Below are positions 15,652 through 21,952 of a stretch of DNA of 22,779 bases, one piece after another. The notes beneath the pieces were generated by a model that worked only from the letters and a program-made list of their open reading frames with translations, searched no databases and was not told the origin of the DNA. Positions within the stretch are counted from its first letter, which is position 1, and every line of letters starts with the position of its first letter. Source of the DNA: Woeseia sp. (GTDB taxonomy: Bacteria > Pseudomonadota > Gammaproteobacteria > Steroidobacterales > Woeseiaceae). The stretch is from NCBI GenBank assembly GCA_018701055.1, contig JABIUH010000295.1, positions 1-22,779 on the forward strand. The letters are read 5' to 3'. Made by a program: the position numbers and the translations under genes.

Positions 15652-15828
15652 TCAAATGAGTAGATCTAAGTAGCCGAGGGTCCAGAGCGAGATCCGACGC
15701 TGTACTGATCCTGTGGCTTAACGTGCACCATTTTGTGAGCGTCTTTGCTGCGTACGAGGCAAGGAAAAGACAGGGCGCACACGGCACATGAATATTTTGA
15801 ATACATTTCTGACGACATACCACGCCAT
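15652..15828 (-). repeat. Possible dispersed element in the aroK-aroB spacer
   Basis: The 209-bp spacer between the aroK stop and the aroB start contains, on the minus strand, a 36-codon frame from ATG 15828 (begins MAWYVVRNVFK, ends SQNGAR, TAA at 15720-15718). After that stop the same frame runs 21 more codons (ATGSVQRR to GYLDLLI) to TGA at 15654-15652. No ribosome site precedes the ATG. From memory, near-identical short hypothetical reading frames occur repeatedly in gammaproteobacterial sequence collections, which would fit a dispersed non-coding repeat that is sometimes mis-annotated as protein. That recollection is unverified. It could also be an ordinary leader for aroB. Confidence 0.35.
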
Positions 15829-15842
15829 CAGGGGCGCGCAGC

Positions 15843-16355
15843 TTAGCCGAGAGCGTCGACGATGTCTCTGGCCACTGCCTGAACTCGGCGCCCATCGGTC
15901 TCGACCATAAGATCAGCAATCTCGCGATACAGGGGATCGCGTACGGTCATGAGTTCTCCCAGGATTTTTTCTCTGTCGCCACCTTCCAGCAACGGCCGGT
16001 TTCGTCCGCGTTTTGTTCGATCAAGTTGTTGCTGGACCGTAGTGTAAAGATAAACAACGAATCCTCGCGCTCCTAATCGGCTACGACTTTCGGCATCAAG
16101 CACGGCACCGCCACCTGTCGCCAATACGATTCCCTGCATTTGTGACAGATCATCGATTACCTTCACTTCGCGCGTGCGAAATCCTTCTTCGCCTTCCTTC
16201 TCAAAGATAAAAGGAATATCAACGCCGGTACGCTCTTCGATTTCTTCGTCGCTGTCCACGAAGTTCAAATGCATAAGACGGCCTAGCTGGCGACCGACTG
16301 CCGACTTTCCTGCCCCCATGGGGCCAATTAGAAAAAGATTCTTAGGGTTTGCCAT
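15843..16355 (-). CDS. aroK: Shikimate kinase
   Basis: This 170-residue P-loop kinase phosphorylates shikimate to shikimate-3-phosphate. Walker A is GPMGAGKS (residues 11-18). The shikimate-binding DSD is at 34-36, FRTRE with Arg60 and GGGAV at 81-85 follow, the lid is RGRNRPLL with Arg120, and RDPLY includes Arg139. All essential residues are present. The ATG at 16355 gives the usual N-terminus (NLFLIGPMGAGK). There is no purine-rich ribosome site in the AT-rich stretch just upstream, and a hairpin ends 16 bp away. It follows pilQ by 88 bp, the conserved pil-aroK-aroB order. Confidence 0.97.
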   Translation of the reverse strand: MANPKNLFLIGPMGAGKSAVGRQLGRLMHLNFVDSDEEIEERTGVDIPFIFEKEGEEGFRTREVKVIDDLSQMQGIVLATGGGAVLDAESRSRLGARGFVVYLYTTVQQQLDRTKRGRNRPLLEGGDREKILGELMTVRDPLYREIADLMVETDGRRVQAVARDIVDALG

Positions 16356-16371
16356 TTGTTTTTATTGAGTC

Positions 16372-16403
16372 GGAAAAAGCCAACCCTAAGGCTTGCCTTT
16401 TCC
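16372..16403 (-). terminator. Hairpin between pilQ and aroK, probable intrinsic terminator or attenuator
   Basis: On the minus strand, AAGCC pairs with GGCTT around an 8-nt loop and is followed directly by TTT. Outer pairing of GGAAAA with TTTTCC can lengthen the stem with one wobble and one bulge. It lies about 40 bp after the pilQ stop and 16 bp before the aroK ATG. The position suggests partial termination of the pil transcript before the aro genes. The T run is short and partly inside the stem, so efficiency is uncertain. Confidence 0.45.
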
Positions 16404-16443
16404 TATTTCCTATCGTCGAATAACCTTCATGGGCGAGCAACTA

Positions 16444-18639
16444 TTAGTAAATGCTGGACCCTTCGTTCAGAATCCGTGGCGTTACAAATATCAGCAATTC
16501 TGCTTTGTTCGACACATCCGATGTTGAGCGGAACAGAACACCAACGCCCGGTATATCACCCAGGAACGGTACCTTGCTGATTGTCTCACGAGTCTCGGTT
16601 TCGTAAATACCGCCAAGAACGACTGTTTGACCATCACGAACCAGTACTTGTGTTTCCACAGACCGGGTATCGATACTTGGGACAAAGCCGCCATTTGACG
16701 CAGGCGTCAATTCACCAACACTATCTTTGCTGACGACAAGATCCATGATGATGTTGTCATCTGGCGTAATCTGCGGTGTAACAGTTAGTGAAAGTACGGC
16801 TTTCTTAAACTGCGTTGTTGTAGCACCAGAAGATGCTGATTCCTGATAAGCAATCTCAACACCTTGTTCGATGCGAGCTTCTTTCTGGTTTGCCGTAATA
16901 ACACGCGGTGTAGAAATAATTTCGCCACGACCTTCTGCCTGCAACGCGGTCAACTCAAGATCAACGATGTACTCAGATTCGAGAACCGCGAGAGAGAATC
17001 GGCCTGCAGGATTGCCAATCGGCACATTCACATTATAACGGTCGCTAAGTGCTGGCAGCGATACCGGTAAAATCGTACCGCCGGTGGTCAGATTATCCAG
17101 AATCGAGTTAACCATCGTCCCGGCTCCATTGCCACTACCACTGAAAACGGAAGCGCCGTCAGTAGCATTTTCTTTAAAGCCGGTCGCGCCAAAGCGTACG
17201 CCCAGATCCTTGCTGAAGTCATCATTAACAACAACAATACGCGCTTCGATCAATACCTGACGTATTGGTATATCAAGTGTACGAACCAAACGACGAATGT
17301 TTTGCAGATTCTCTGCCGTATCCTGGACCAGTAATGTGTTTGTGCGCTCATCAATACCAACGCTTCCTCGACCAGACAACAGCGCGTTAGACGTGGAGCC
17401 TCCACTATCACCGCCAATCAAGCCAGCAAGATCAGATGCTTTCGCATAATTGACCTGCAGGAACTCTGAATACAATGGCTCAAGCTCAATGATCGCCTGG
17501 CGAGCTTCAAGATCCGCTGTTTCGCGTGCAGCAATTTCTTCTGCCGGTGCAACGATAATAACGTTGCCATTCTCGCGCATGTCCAGACCCTTCGTAGTCA
17601 TAACGATGTCGAGCGCCTGGTCCCAGGGAACGTTTCGTAGTCGTAAGGTTACGTTACCTTGCACCGTATCGGATACAACGATATTACGCCCTGACGATTC
17701 GGCTAATAACTGGAGAACCGCACGGGTTTCGATGTCCTGGAAATTAAGCGACAAACGCTGTCCTTCATATTCTCTGGTTTCAGAGAACAGCGATGAACCC
17801 GCCTCTACATCTTCAGTAACAGGGTTAATTTCGATCGTAAATTCATTGTCGGACTGATATGCAAGTTGCTCATAATTACCTTCAGCAGAAATCACTATGC
17901 GTGTATCAAGATTGGTGCGCAGCGTATCGACCGTGGTCACCGGTGTGGCGAAATCCATGACGTCGAGTCGGCGCATAAGTTCTGCCGGCAAAGCTGTATT
18001 TTTAAATACCGCTACGACGCGCCCACCTTCCTGTCGAATATCGACCGGCGTGGATGGGTCACTCAGATTAACCAAAATACGGCCGCCGCCATCACGTGTG
18101 CGGCGGAAATCGACGCTATTGATTTGACGGGCGCCACTTGATGCGAATGACGGGGAAGACGAAAATGATGACGGCGTAGTGCTACCAGCGAACTGTGTGG
18201 TCTCCCCTGCTGCACCAGCAGCCATACCCAAAGTGACAAATATTGTGTTGCCGCTTTTACGAGTTTCGTAGGGAACCATAGAATCAAGATTCAGAACAAC
18301 TCGCGTACGACCATTCGCCTCTGCAGTTAGAACGGTGTCCAATGGACCAATGTTCACATCGCGTCGACGGGAGGAAAGTCCAAGGGTCGTCTCTCGCAAA
18401 TCCAACGCGATCCTAGCCGGATCTTCGATGGTAAAGGCCAATGGATCAGGCGCTGGTCCACTGAGAATTAGCTTCAACTCTACGCGCTGTCCAGGCAGGC
18501 TCTGAACCTGAATGTCCTGCAAACGATTGCCGTCCTGTGCATTTGCAGACAAAGTGCAAAATGCGAGCAGCGCCGCAGCCATATACATGACCCAACGTCG
18601 GTATAAAGAGCCGATCGTCGTTTTAATATTGAGCGTCAT
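16444..18639 (-). CDS. pilQ: Type IV pilus outer-membrane secretin PilQ
   Basis: The multimeric outer-membrane channel for the pilus fibre; 731 residues from the chosen start. It has a signal peptide (1-34, ending SANA), a first AMIN domain (about 38-125), a Ser/Ala-rich linker (about 140-172), a second AMIN domain (about 172-260) and an STN/N0 domain (about 290-365). A secretin N1 domain (about 395-480) and the C-terminal secretin barrel (VLGGIYE, FLGDIPGVGVLFRS, ELLIFVTPRIL) complete it. The AMIN domains are known to bind peptidoglycan. I favour ATG 18639 because GGGAG stands 8 nt before it; ATG 18660 would add seven residues and has a poorer site. It lies 28 bp after the pilP stop. The gene ends in TAA 88 bp before aroK. 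Confidence 0.97.
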   Translation of the reverse strand: MTLNIKTTIGSLYRRWVMYMAAALLAFCTLSANAQDGNRLQDIQVQSLPGQRVELKLILSGPAPDPLAFTIEDPARIALDLRETTLGLSSRRRDVNIGPLDTVLTAEANGRTRVVLNLDSMVPYETRKSGNTIFVTLGMAAGAAGETTQFAGSTTPSSFSSSPSFASSGARQINSVDFRRTRDGGGRILVNLSDPSTPVDIRQEGGRVVAVFKNTALPAELMRRLDVMDFATPVTTVDTLRTNLDTRIVISAEGNYEQLAYQSDNEFTIEINPVTEDVEAGSSLFSETREYEGQRLSLNFQDIETRAVLQLLAESSGRNIVVSDTVQGNVTLRLRNVPWDQALDIVMTTKGLDMRENGNVIIVAPAEEIAARETADLEARQAIIELEPLYSEFLQVNYAKASDLAGLIGGDSGGSTSNALLSGRGSVGIDERTNTLLVQDTAENLQNIRRLVRTLDIPIRQVLIEARIVVVNDDFSKDLGVRFGATGFKENATDGASVFSGSGNGAGTMVNSILDNLTTGGTILPVSLPALSDRYNVNVPIGNPAGRFSLAVLESEYIVDLELTALQAEGRGEIISTPRVITANQKEARIEQGVEIAYQESASSGATTTQFKKAVLSLTVTPQITPDDNIIMDLVVSKDSVGELTPASNGGFVPSIDTRSVETQVLVRDGQTVVLGGIYETETRETISKVPFLGDIPGVGVLFRSTSDVSNKAELLIFVTPRILNEGSSIY

Positions 18640-18667
18640 TCCAAATACTCCCAGTTCCATTCAGGTA

Positions 18668-19195
18668 CTAATCCGCCAACGCCACAGCAGCATCTCTTTC
18701 CAGATAGCCGCCGATCCCGTCGGAAATTATTTCGATAAGTTCAATTTCAGAATCCTCGATCGAGATAATTCGACCGTCATTCTGTCCTAGATAATTTCCC
18801 GGTATGACGCGATGAATCAGACCATCGGATGTCTGCACCAATCCGAAATTTGTGCCGCCAAGTTGCAAAGTTCCAACCATTTTTAATGTGTCGAGTGAGA
18901 AACCTTCCAGAAATTCTCTACTGCGCTCCGGATCCGGGCGAGTTCCACCAACTGAGGAACCGACCGTTGCTTGCGGTGAATCCGGAACAAACGGTGACCG
19001 AATGCCATCCACATCCGCATTGTAAACAAACACCTCGTAAGGGGTTATTTCCGGCAGCGGCTCAATTCGCCCGCCAGGACGCGCTTTGATTTCATTGATG
19101 TATGAATCAAGCTCATCCATATCACTACCACAAGCACCCAAGACGAGGCAGCTTGCGAGAATCGCCATTACTTTCTTAGAGAAGAGGGCTTTCAT
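18668..19195 (-). CDS. pilP: Type IV pilus inner-membrane lipoprotein PilP
   Basis: A 175-residue lipoprotein. The signal sequence ends in the lipobox LGAC, with Cys22 the expected lipidated residue, followed by GSDMDEL. The C-terminal half (RSREFLEGFSLDTLKMVGTL to GQNDGRIISIEDSEIELIEI) is the compact beta domain that in other species binds the PilQ N0 domain. It links the PilM-PilN-PilO inner-membrane complex to the secretin. The ATG overlaps the last base of the pilO TAA (TAATG), so translation is likely coupled. Length and motifs match the family. Confidence 0.95.
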   Translation of the reverse strand: MKALFSKKVMAILASCLVLGACGSDMDELDSYINEIKARPGGRIEPLPEITPYEVFVYNADVDGIRSPFVPDSPQATVGSSVGGTRPDPERSREFLEGFSLDTLKMVGTLQLGGTNFGLVQTSDGLIHRVIPGNYLGQNDGRIISIEDSEIELIEIISDGIGGYLERDAAVALAD

Positions 19196-19794
19196 TAGTC
19201 GGTCTCCTCTTCAATGTATCGGTAGGTTTTCGCAGTGACCTGTAAAGTTAATGCGTCGTAATCCTGGGGATTATCCGGCGTAATATTGATGTCGTGCAAA
19301 GTCACAATTCGCGGGAGGGCCGCAATGCCACTCACAAAATTCGCAATCTCGTGATAGCCGCCAGACAAGCTAATCGTGATCGGCTTCTCCGCGTAAAAAT
19401 CTTTGGGTACTTCAGGGCGCGGCTGGAAGAGTCTTTCTTTCAGTCCGGCTGCGAGTCCGGTTTGTGAAATATCCACGATCAGACTTGGGATTTCGGTCTC
19501 TCCCGGCAGCTGCCGCAGCATGGTGCCAAAAGATTGCTCCATCTGCGCTAACTGATCCTTATACGCATCGTAGTTAGCCGCCTTGCGTTGCTTGTTCTTA
19601 AACACATCACGCAACGTTAGTTCTTCTTGCTGTACGCGCTCCAGGGCCGGTGCCTTGTCGTTGATAATCGTGAAGTAAACGCCTGCGCCAACGACGATGA
19701 CGAAAACAATGCCGATTACGGCAGCACGAAAAACGAATGGCCAGCGGCCGATGTCGTTCGCATCAAGGCTTTGTAGCTCGTCTACGATGTTCAC
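19195..19794 (-). CDS. pilO: Type IV pilus alignment protein PilO
   Basis: A 199-residue bitopic inner-membrane protein with a short cytoplasmic N-terminus, one membrane helix (about 21-43), a periplasmic coiled coil (about 48-85) and a ferredoxin-like C-terminal domain ending ITPDNPQDYDALTLQVTAKTYRY. It pairs with PilN and binds PilP in the alignment subcomplex. The start is GTG at 19794, whose GTGA overlaps the pilN stop by 4 nt, a coupling arrangement. The stop TAA overlaps the pilP ATG. Confidence 0.95.
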   Translation of the reverse strand: MNIVDELQSLDANDIGRWPFVFRAAVIGIVFVIVVGAGVYFTIINDKAPALERVQQEELTLRDVFKNKQRKAANYDAYKDQLAQMEQSFGTMLRQLPGETEIPSLIVDISQTGLAAGLKERLFQPRPEVPKDFYAEKPITISLSGGYHEIANFVSGIAALPRIVTLHDINITPDNPQDYDALTLQVTAKTYRYIEEETD

Positions 19795-20357
19795 CGACTA
19801 CCCTCCTCTTCGAATTCCGCAGTAACTTGTTTCAAGTTGACAACAAACTCGGCCTGCCGCGCCGGGCCCATTTCTGTCGTCTCAACTTTGGTGACGCTGG
19901 GATTGGTTAGCCATTCTGACCCATCCATCTGTCGCATCAATGCAGATACGCGCGTACTGGATTGAGCGACACCCTGAAGTTCTACACTGACACCATTTTG
20001 TTTCATACCGTTCAGATAAACGCCTTCCGGAAGTTGGCGGCTCATCTCATCAAACAAATGTACAATTTCCGGCCGACTACGTTGTAGCTGTTCAATGATC
20101 TCCATACGCGCCAGCAATCTTTCTTTTTGCGCCTCCAGACCATCAATCTCGGTAATGCTTTTTTCAAGCTCAGCGATTTCAGTTTCGAGGCGTTGATTTC
20201 TCGATTCCTGATTTTCGATCATCTGCGAGAACGTAAATAAAGTCGCTCCAATGACCACACCGGCCATGACGATCGAGCTGGCAAGGGCGACCATGAAATT
20301 CTGTTGGCGTTTCTTACGTTCTTCTTCACGCCATGGGAGGAGATTAATGCGTGGCAT
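19791..20357 (-). CDS. pilN: Type IV pilus assembly protein PilN
   Basis: A 188-residue inner-membrane protein. The N-terminus MPRINLLPWREEE carries the conserved INLLPWR segment that in other species docks into PilM. The membrane helix is at about 21-43, followed by a coiled coil (about 45-95) and the periplasmic domain. I chose ATG 20357 because it places the docking motif at the N-terminus and overlaps the pilM TGA by one base (TGATG); an in-frame upstream codon at 20387 would add ten unrelated residues read from pilM. The 3' end overlaps pilO in GTGA. Confidence 0.96.
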   Translation of the reverse strand: MPRINLLPWREEERKKRQQNFMVALASSIVMAGVVIGATLFTFSQMIENQESRNQRLETEIAELEKSITEIDGLEAQKERLLARMEIIEQLQRSRPEIVHLFDEMSRQLPEGVYLNGMKQNGVSVELQGVAQSSTRVSALMRQMDGSEWLTNPSVTKVETTEMGPARQAEFVVNLKQVTAEFEEEGSR

Positions 20358-21418
20358 CAGTCGAAACTCCTGAGTGCAAGTCCACAAGCGGTTAGCAATG
20401 CAGTGGCGTCTTTATGCACGCCCTGCGACTTCGCCTTGGATGAAATCTTCATTTGGCCTAGCGGATCTCCCACTTCGGTCGGGATACCGACCCTGCTAGA
20501 AATTAGGTCAGCTATACCTGGAATGTTTGCACAGCCTCCGCAGACTAAAATCATGTCCGGCTGTTCGCGACCACCGCCTGATGCAAGGTAAAACTGCAAC
20601 GACCGACTAACCTGCTGAGTTATGTCGTCGACAAACGGCTCGAGAACTTCAGGCTGGTAATTGCTTGGCAATCCGCCTTGCTTTTTAGCCCGGCCTGCAT
20701 CTTCCATCGACAGACCATAGGTCCGCATGATTTCTTCAGTGAGTTGTTGTCCTCCAAACGCGAAATCGCGCGTATAGACGACTTTAAGGTCCTGCAACAC
20801 ACTAAACGTCGTGCTGCTGGCACCAATATCGACAATGGCGACCGTTTGGTCGGTGCCATTATCTGGAATTTGATGAGTTAGAAGTTGGCACGCGCTTTCA
20901 AGCGCAAAGGCCTCTACATCGACAATGTGTGTACTAAGACCGGCAGCGTGCACCGCGGATTCCCTCTGATCAACGTTTTCTGTACGAGTCGCGACCAAAA
21001 GTACGTCCATAAGCTCGGGGTCATTTTCGTTCGGACCGACGATTTCGTAGTCGAAGCTCACTTCTTCCATCGGAAACGGAATGTATTGATCAGCCTGAAT
21101 CTCAACCTGTCCCTCAAGATCTCGTTCTGAAAGGGAGGATGGCATCTGGATGATTTTGGTAATGGCGGCATCACCACTGATCGCTATCGCAACATCGGTC
21201 GCTTTAGCACCAGCGCGTTTGACTGCGCGGCGAATGGCCTCACCGACAGCTTTCGCGTCTACAATCGCCTTTTCGTTTACCGAACTTGGCGGAGTTGGCT
21301 CTGCTGAATAGGCTTCGACCCGATAGCGTTTTCCACTCTTAGAAAGCTCGATCAACTTGACCGACGAGGTGGTGATGTCGAGGCCCAAAATAGGTTGTGA
21401 TTTTTTTCCAAAAAGCAC
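20357..21418 (-). CDS. pilM: Type IV pilus actin-like ATPase PilM
   Basis: A 353-residue cytoplasmic protein with the actin/FtsA fold. Visible motifs are phosphate 1 GLDITTSSVKLIEL (12-25), ADQYIPFPMEEVSFDY (109-124), phosphate 2 VAIVDIGASSTTFSVL (193-208) and the adenosine loop ILVCGGCANIPGI (290-302). It anchors PilN on the cytoplasmic side and is the first gene of the pilMNOPQ operon. The start is GTG with an excellent GAAGGA ribosome site 7 nt upstream, better than any other in the operon. The upstream region holds the AT-rich repeats and the CRP-like palindrome; a leader of about 80 nt is predicted. Confidence 0.97.
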   Translation of the reverse strand: MLFGKKSQPILGLDITTSSVKLIELSKSGKRYRVEAYSAEPTPPSSVNEKAIVDAKAVGEAIRRAVKRAGAKATDVAIAISGDAAITKIIQMPSSLSERDLEGQVEIQADQYIPFPMEEVSFDYEIVGPNENDPELMDVLLVATRTENVDQRESAVHAAGLSTHIVDVEAFALESACQLLTHQIPDNGTDQTVAIVDIGASSTTFSVLQDLKVVYTRDFAFGGQQLTEEIMRTYGLSMEDAGRAKKQGGLPSNYQPEVLEPFVDDITQQVSRSLQFYLASGGGREQPDMILVCGGCANIPGIADLISSRVGIPTEVGDPLGQMKISSKAKSQGVHKDATALLTACGLALRSFD

Positions 21419-21487
21419 GTATTTTTCCTTCTAAGTCGGTAGGTTGCGAGGCACTTTTAAGCTGGGCCTCAACAAATCGATTTAACT

Positions 21488-21533
21488 ATATATCAATAAA
21501 ATGTTAAATATATCAATAAAATATCAAATAAAA
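21488..21533. repeat. AT-rich direct repeats with 20-bp period upstream of pilM
   Basis: ATATATCAATAAAAT occurs exactly at 21488-21502 and again at 21508-21522, a 20-bp period (about two helical turns). A degenerate third unit, ATATCAAATAAAA, follows at 21521-21533. On the minus strand, toward pilM, each unit contains TTGATA. Possible roles are a tandem regulator site, bent DNA or repeated promoter elements. Confidence 0.6.
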
Positions 21534-21549
21534 CGTGACTTTGTTCACG
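21507..21549 (-). promoter_or_regulatory. Candidate class II CRP/Vfr-dependent promoter for pilMNOPQ
   Basis: The perfect palindrome CGTGA-N6-TCACG (21534-21549) matches the GTGA-N6-TCAC core of CRP/Vfr sites. Toward pilM, TATATT (21512-21507) matches the -10 consensus at five of six bases. If transcription starts at 21500, the palindrome centre (21541.5) falls at -41.5, the class II position. There is no good -35, as expected for such promoters. Vfr is known to affect type IV pili in Pseudomonas; its presence in this organism is not shown. Confidence 0.5.
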
Positions 21550-21655
21550 ATCCAGCGATCCATATGTTACTGACGTACAAGGAGGCTTTCCGTGAACTGA
21601 TTGTCTGCTCGTATCGTCTCAGTATTTTTGTTGCGGACCTGTGATGGAGGTCTAG

Positions 21656-21880
21656 TTGCGCCCCGTTAGTAAGGACTATTTGTCGATCGGAAATACCACG
21701 CTAACCGCAAAAACGGACCATTCGAGACTCGATTATCCATACAGAACGCCAATATCGGCTGATAAAGCACCCATTGCAGGAAATGAGCAGAGGTCGCTAT
21801 CATTCAGCCTACCCGTTGCCACCGAAATGCCACAATGGGAGGCCAGCATGCGATTTGGCTCACTGGCCTGCCCAAAATGA
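21656..21880 (+). CDS. Doubtful small ORF in the pilM-ponA spacer
   Basis: This 74-codon frame begins with TTG and has GGAGG (21646-21650) five bases upstream, which is the only reason to list it. The product starts MRPVSKDYLSIGN and ends FGSLACPK. It has no signal peptide, membrane segment, or motif that I recognise, and the composition does not stand out. It may be chance. It ends 72 bp before ponA. Confidence 0.15.
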   Translation: MRPVSKDYLSIGNTTLTAKTDHSRLDYPYRTPISADKAPIAGNEQRSLSFSLPVATEMPQWEASMRFGSLACPK

Positions 21881-21952
21881 ATTCTACCTGCGATGACCCG
21901 CATGGCGTCACCTCGCATTTATTAACCGAACCGCCGGAAAACGCGCATACAG

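Larger units (their letters stand above)
21419..21952. other. Long pilM-ponA intergenic region
   Basis: A 534-bp divergent spacer, the longest non-coding stretch in the window. From the pilM side it holds a leader, an AT-rich repeat block (21488-21533), a CRP-like palindrome (21534-21549), a strong orphan Shine-Dalgarno (21579-21585) and a weak small frame (21656-21880). Near 21774-21803 (plus) there is a poor -35 (TTGCAG) and a TATCAT -10 with an 18-bp spacer, possibly for ponA. No tRNA or terminator is evident. Confidence 0.7.

Noticed and set aside
17450..17857. A 135-codon plus-strand frame antisense to pilQ
   Set aside because: Ser/Arg-rich translation typical of antisense frames in a secretin gene; pilQ domain content through this stretch is complete.
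20358..20387. Upstream in-frame start for pilN
   Set aside because: It would place ten residues before the conserved INLLPWR motif, which belongs at the N-terminus, and would overlap the end of pilM by 30 bases.
21733..21918. A 61-codon minus-strand frame in the pilM-ponA spacer
   Set aside because: No Shine-Dalgarno, no recognisable domain, and it would be transcribed away from the predicted pilM promoter's position; not enough to call a gene.
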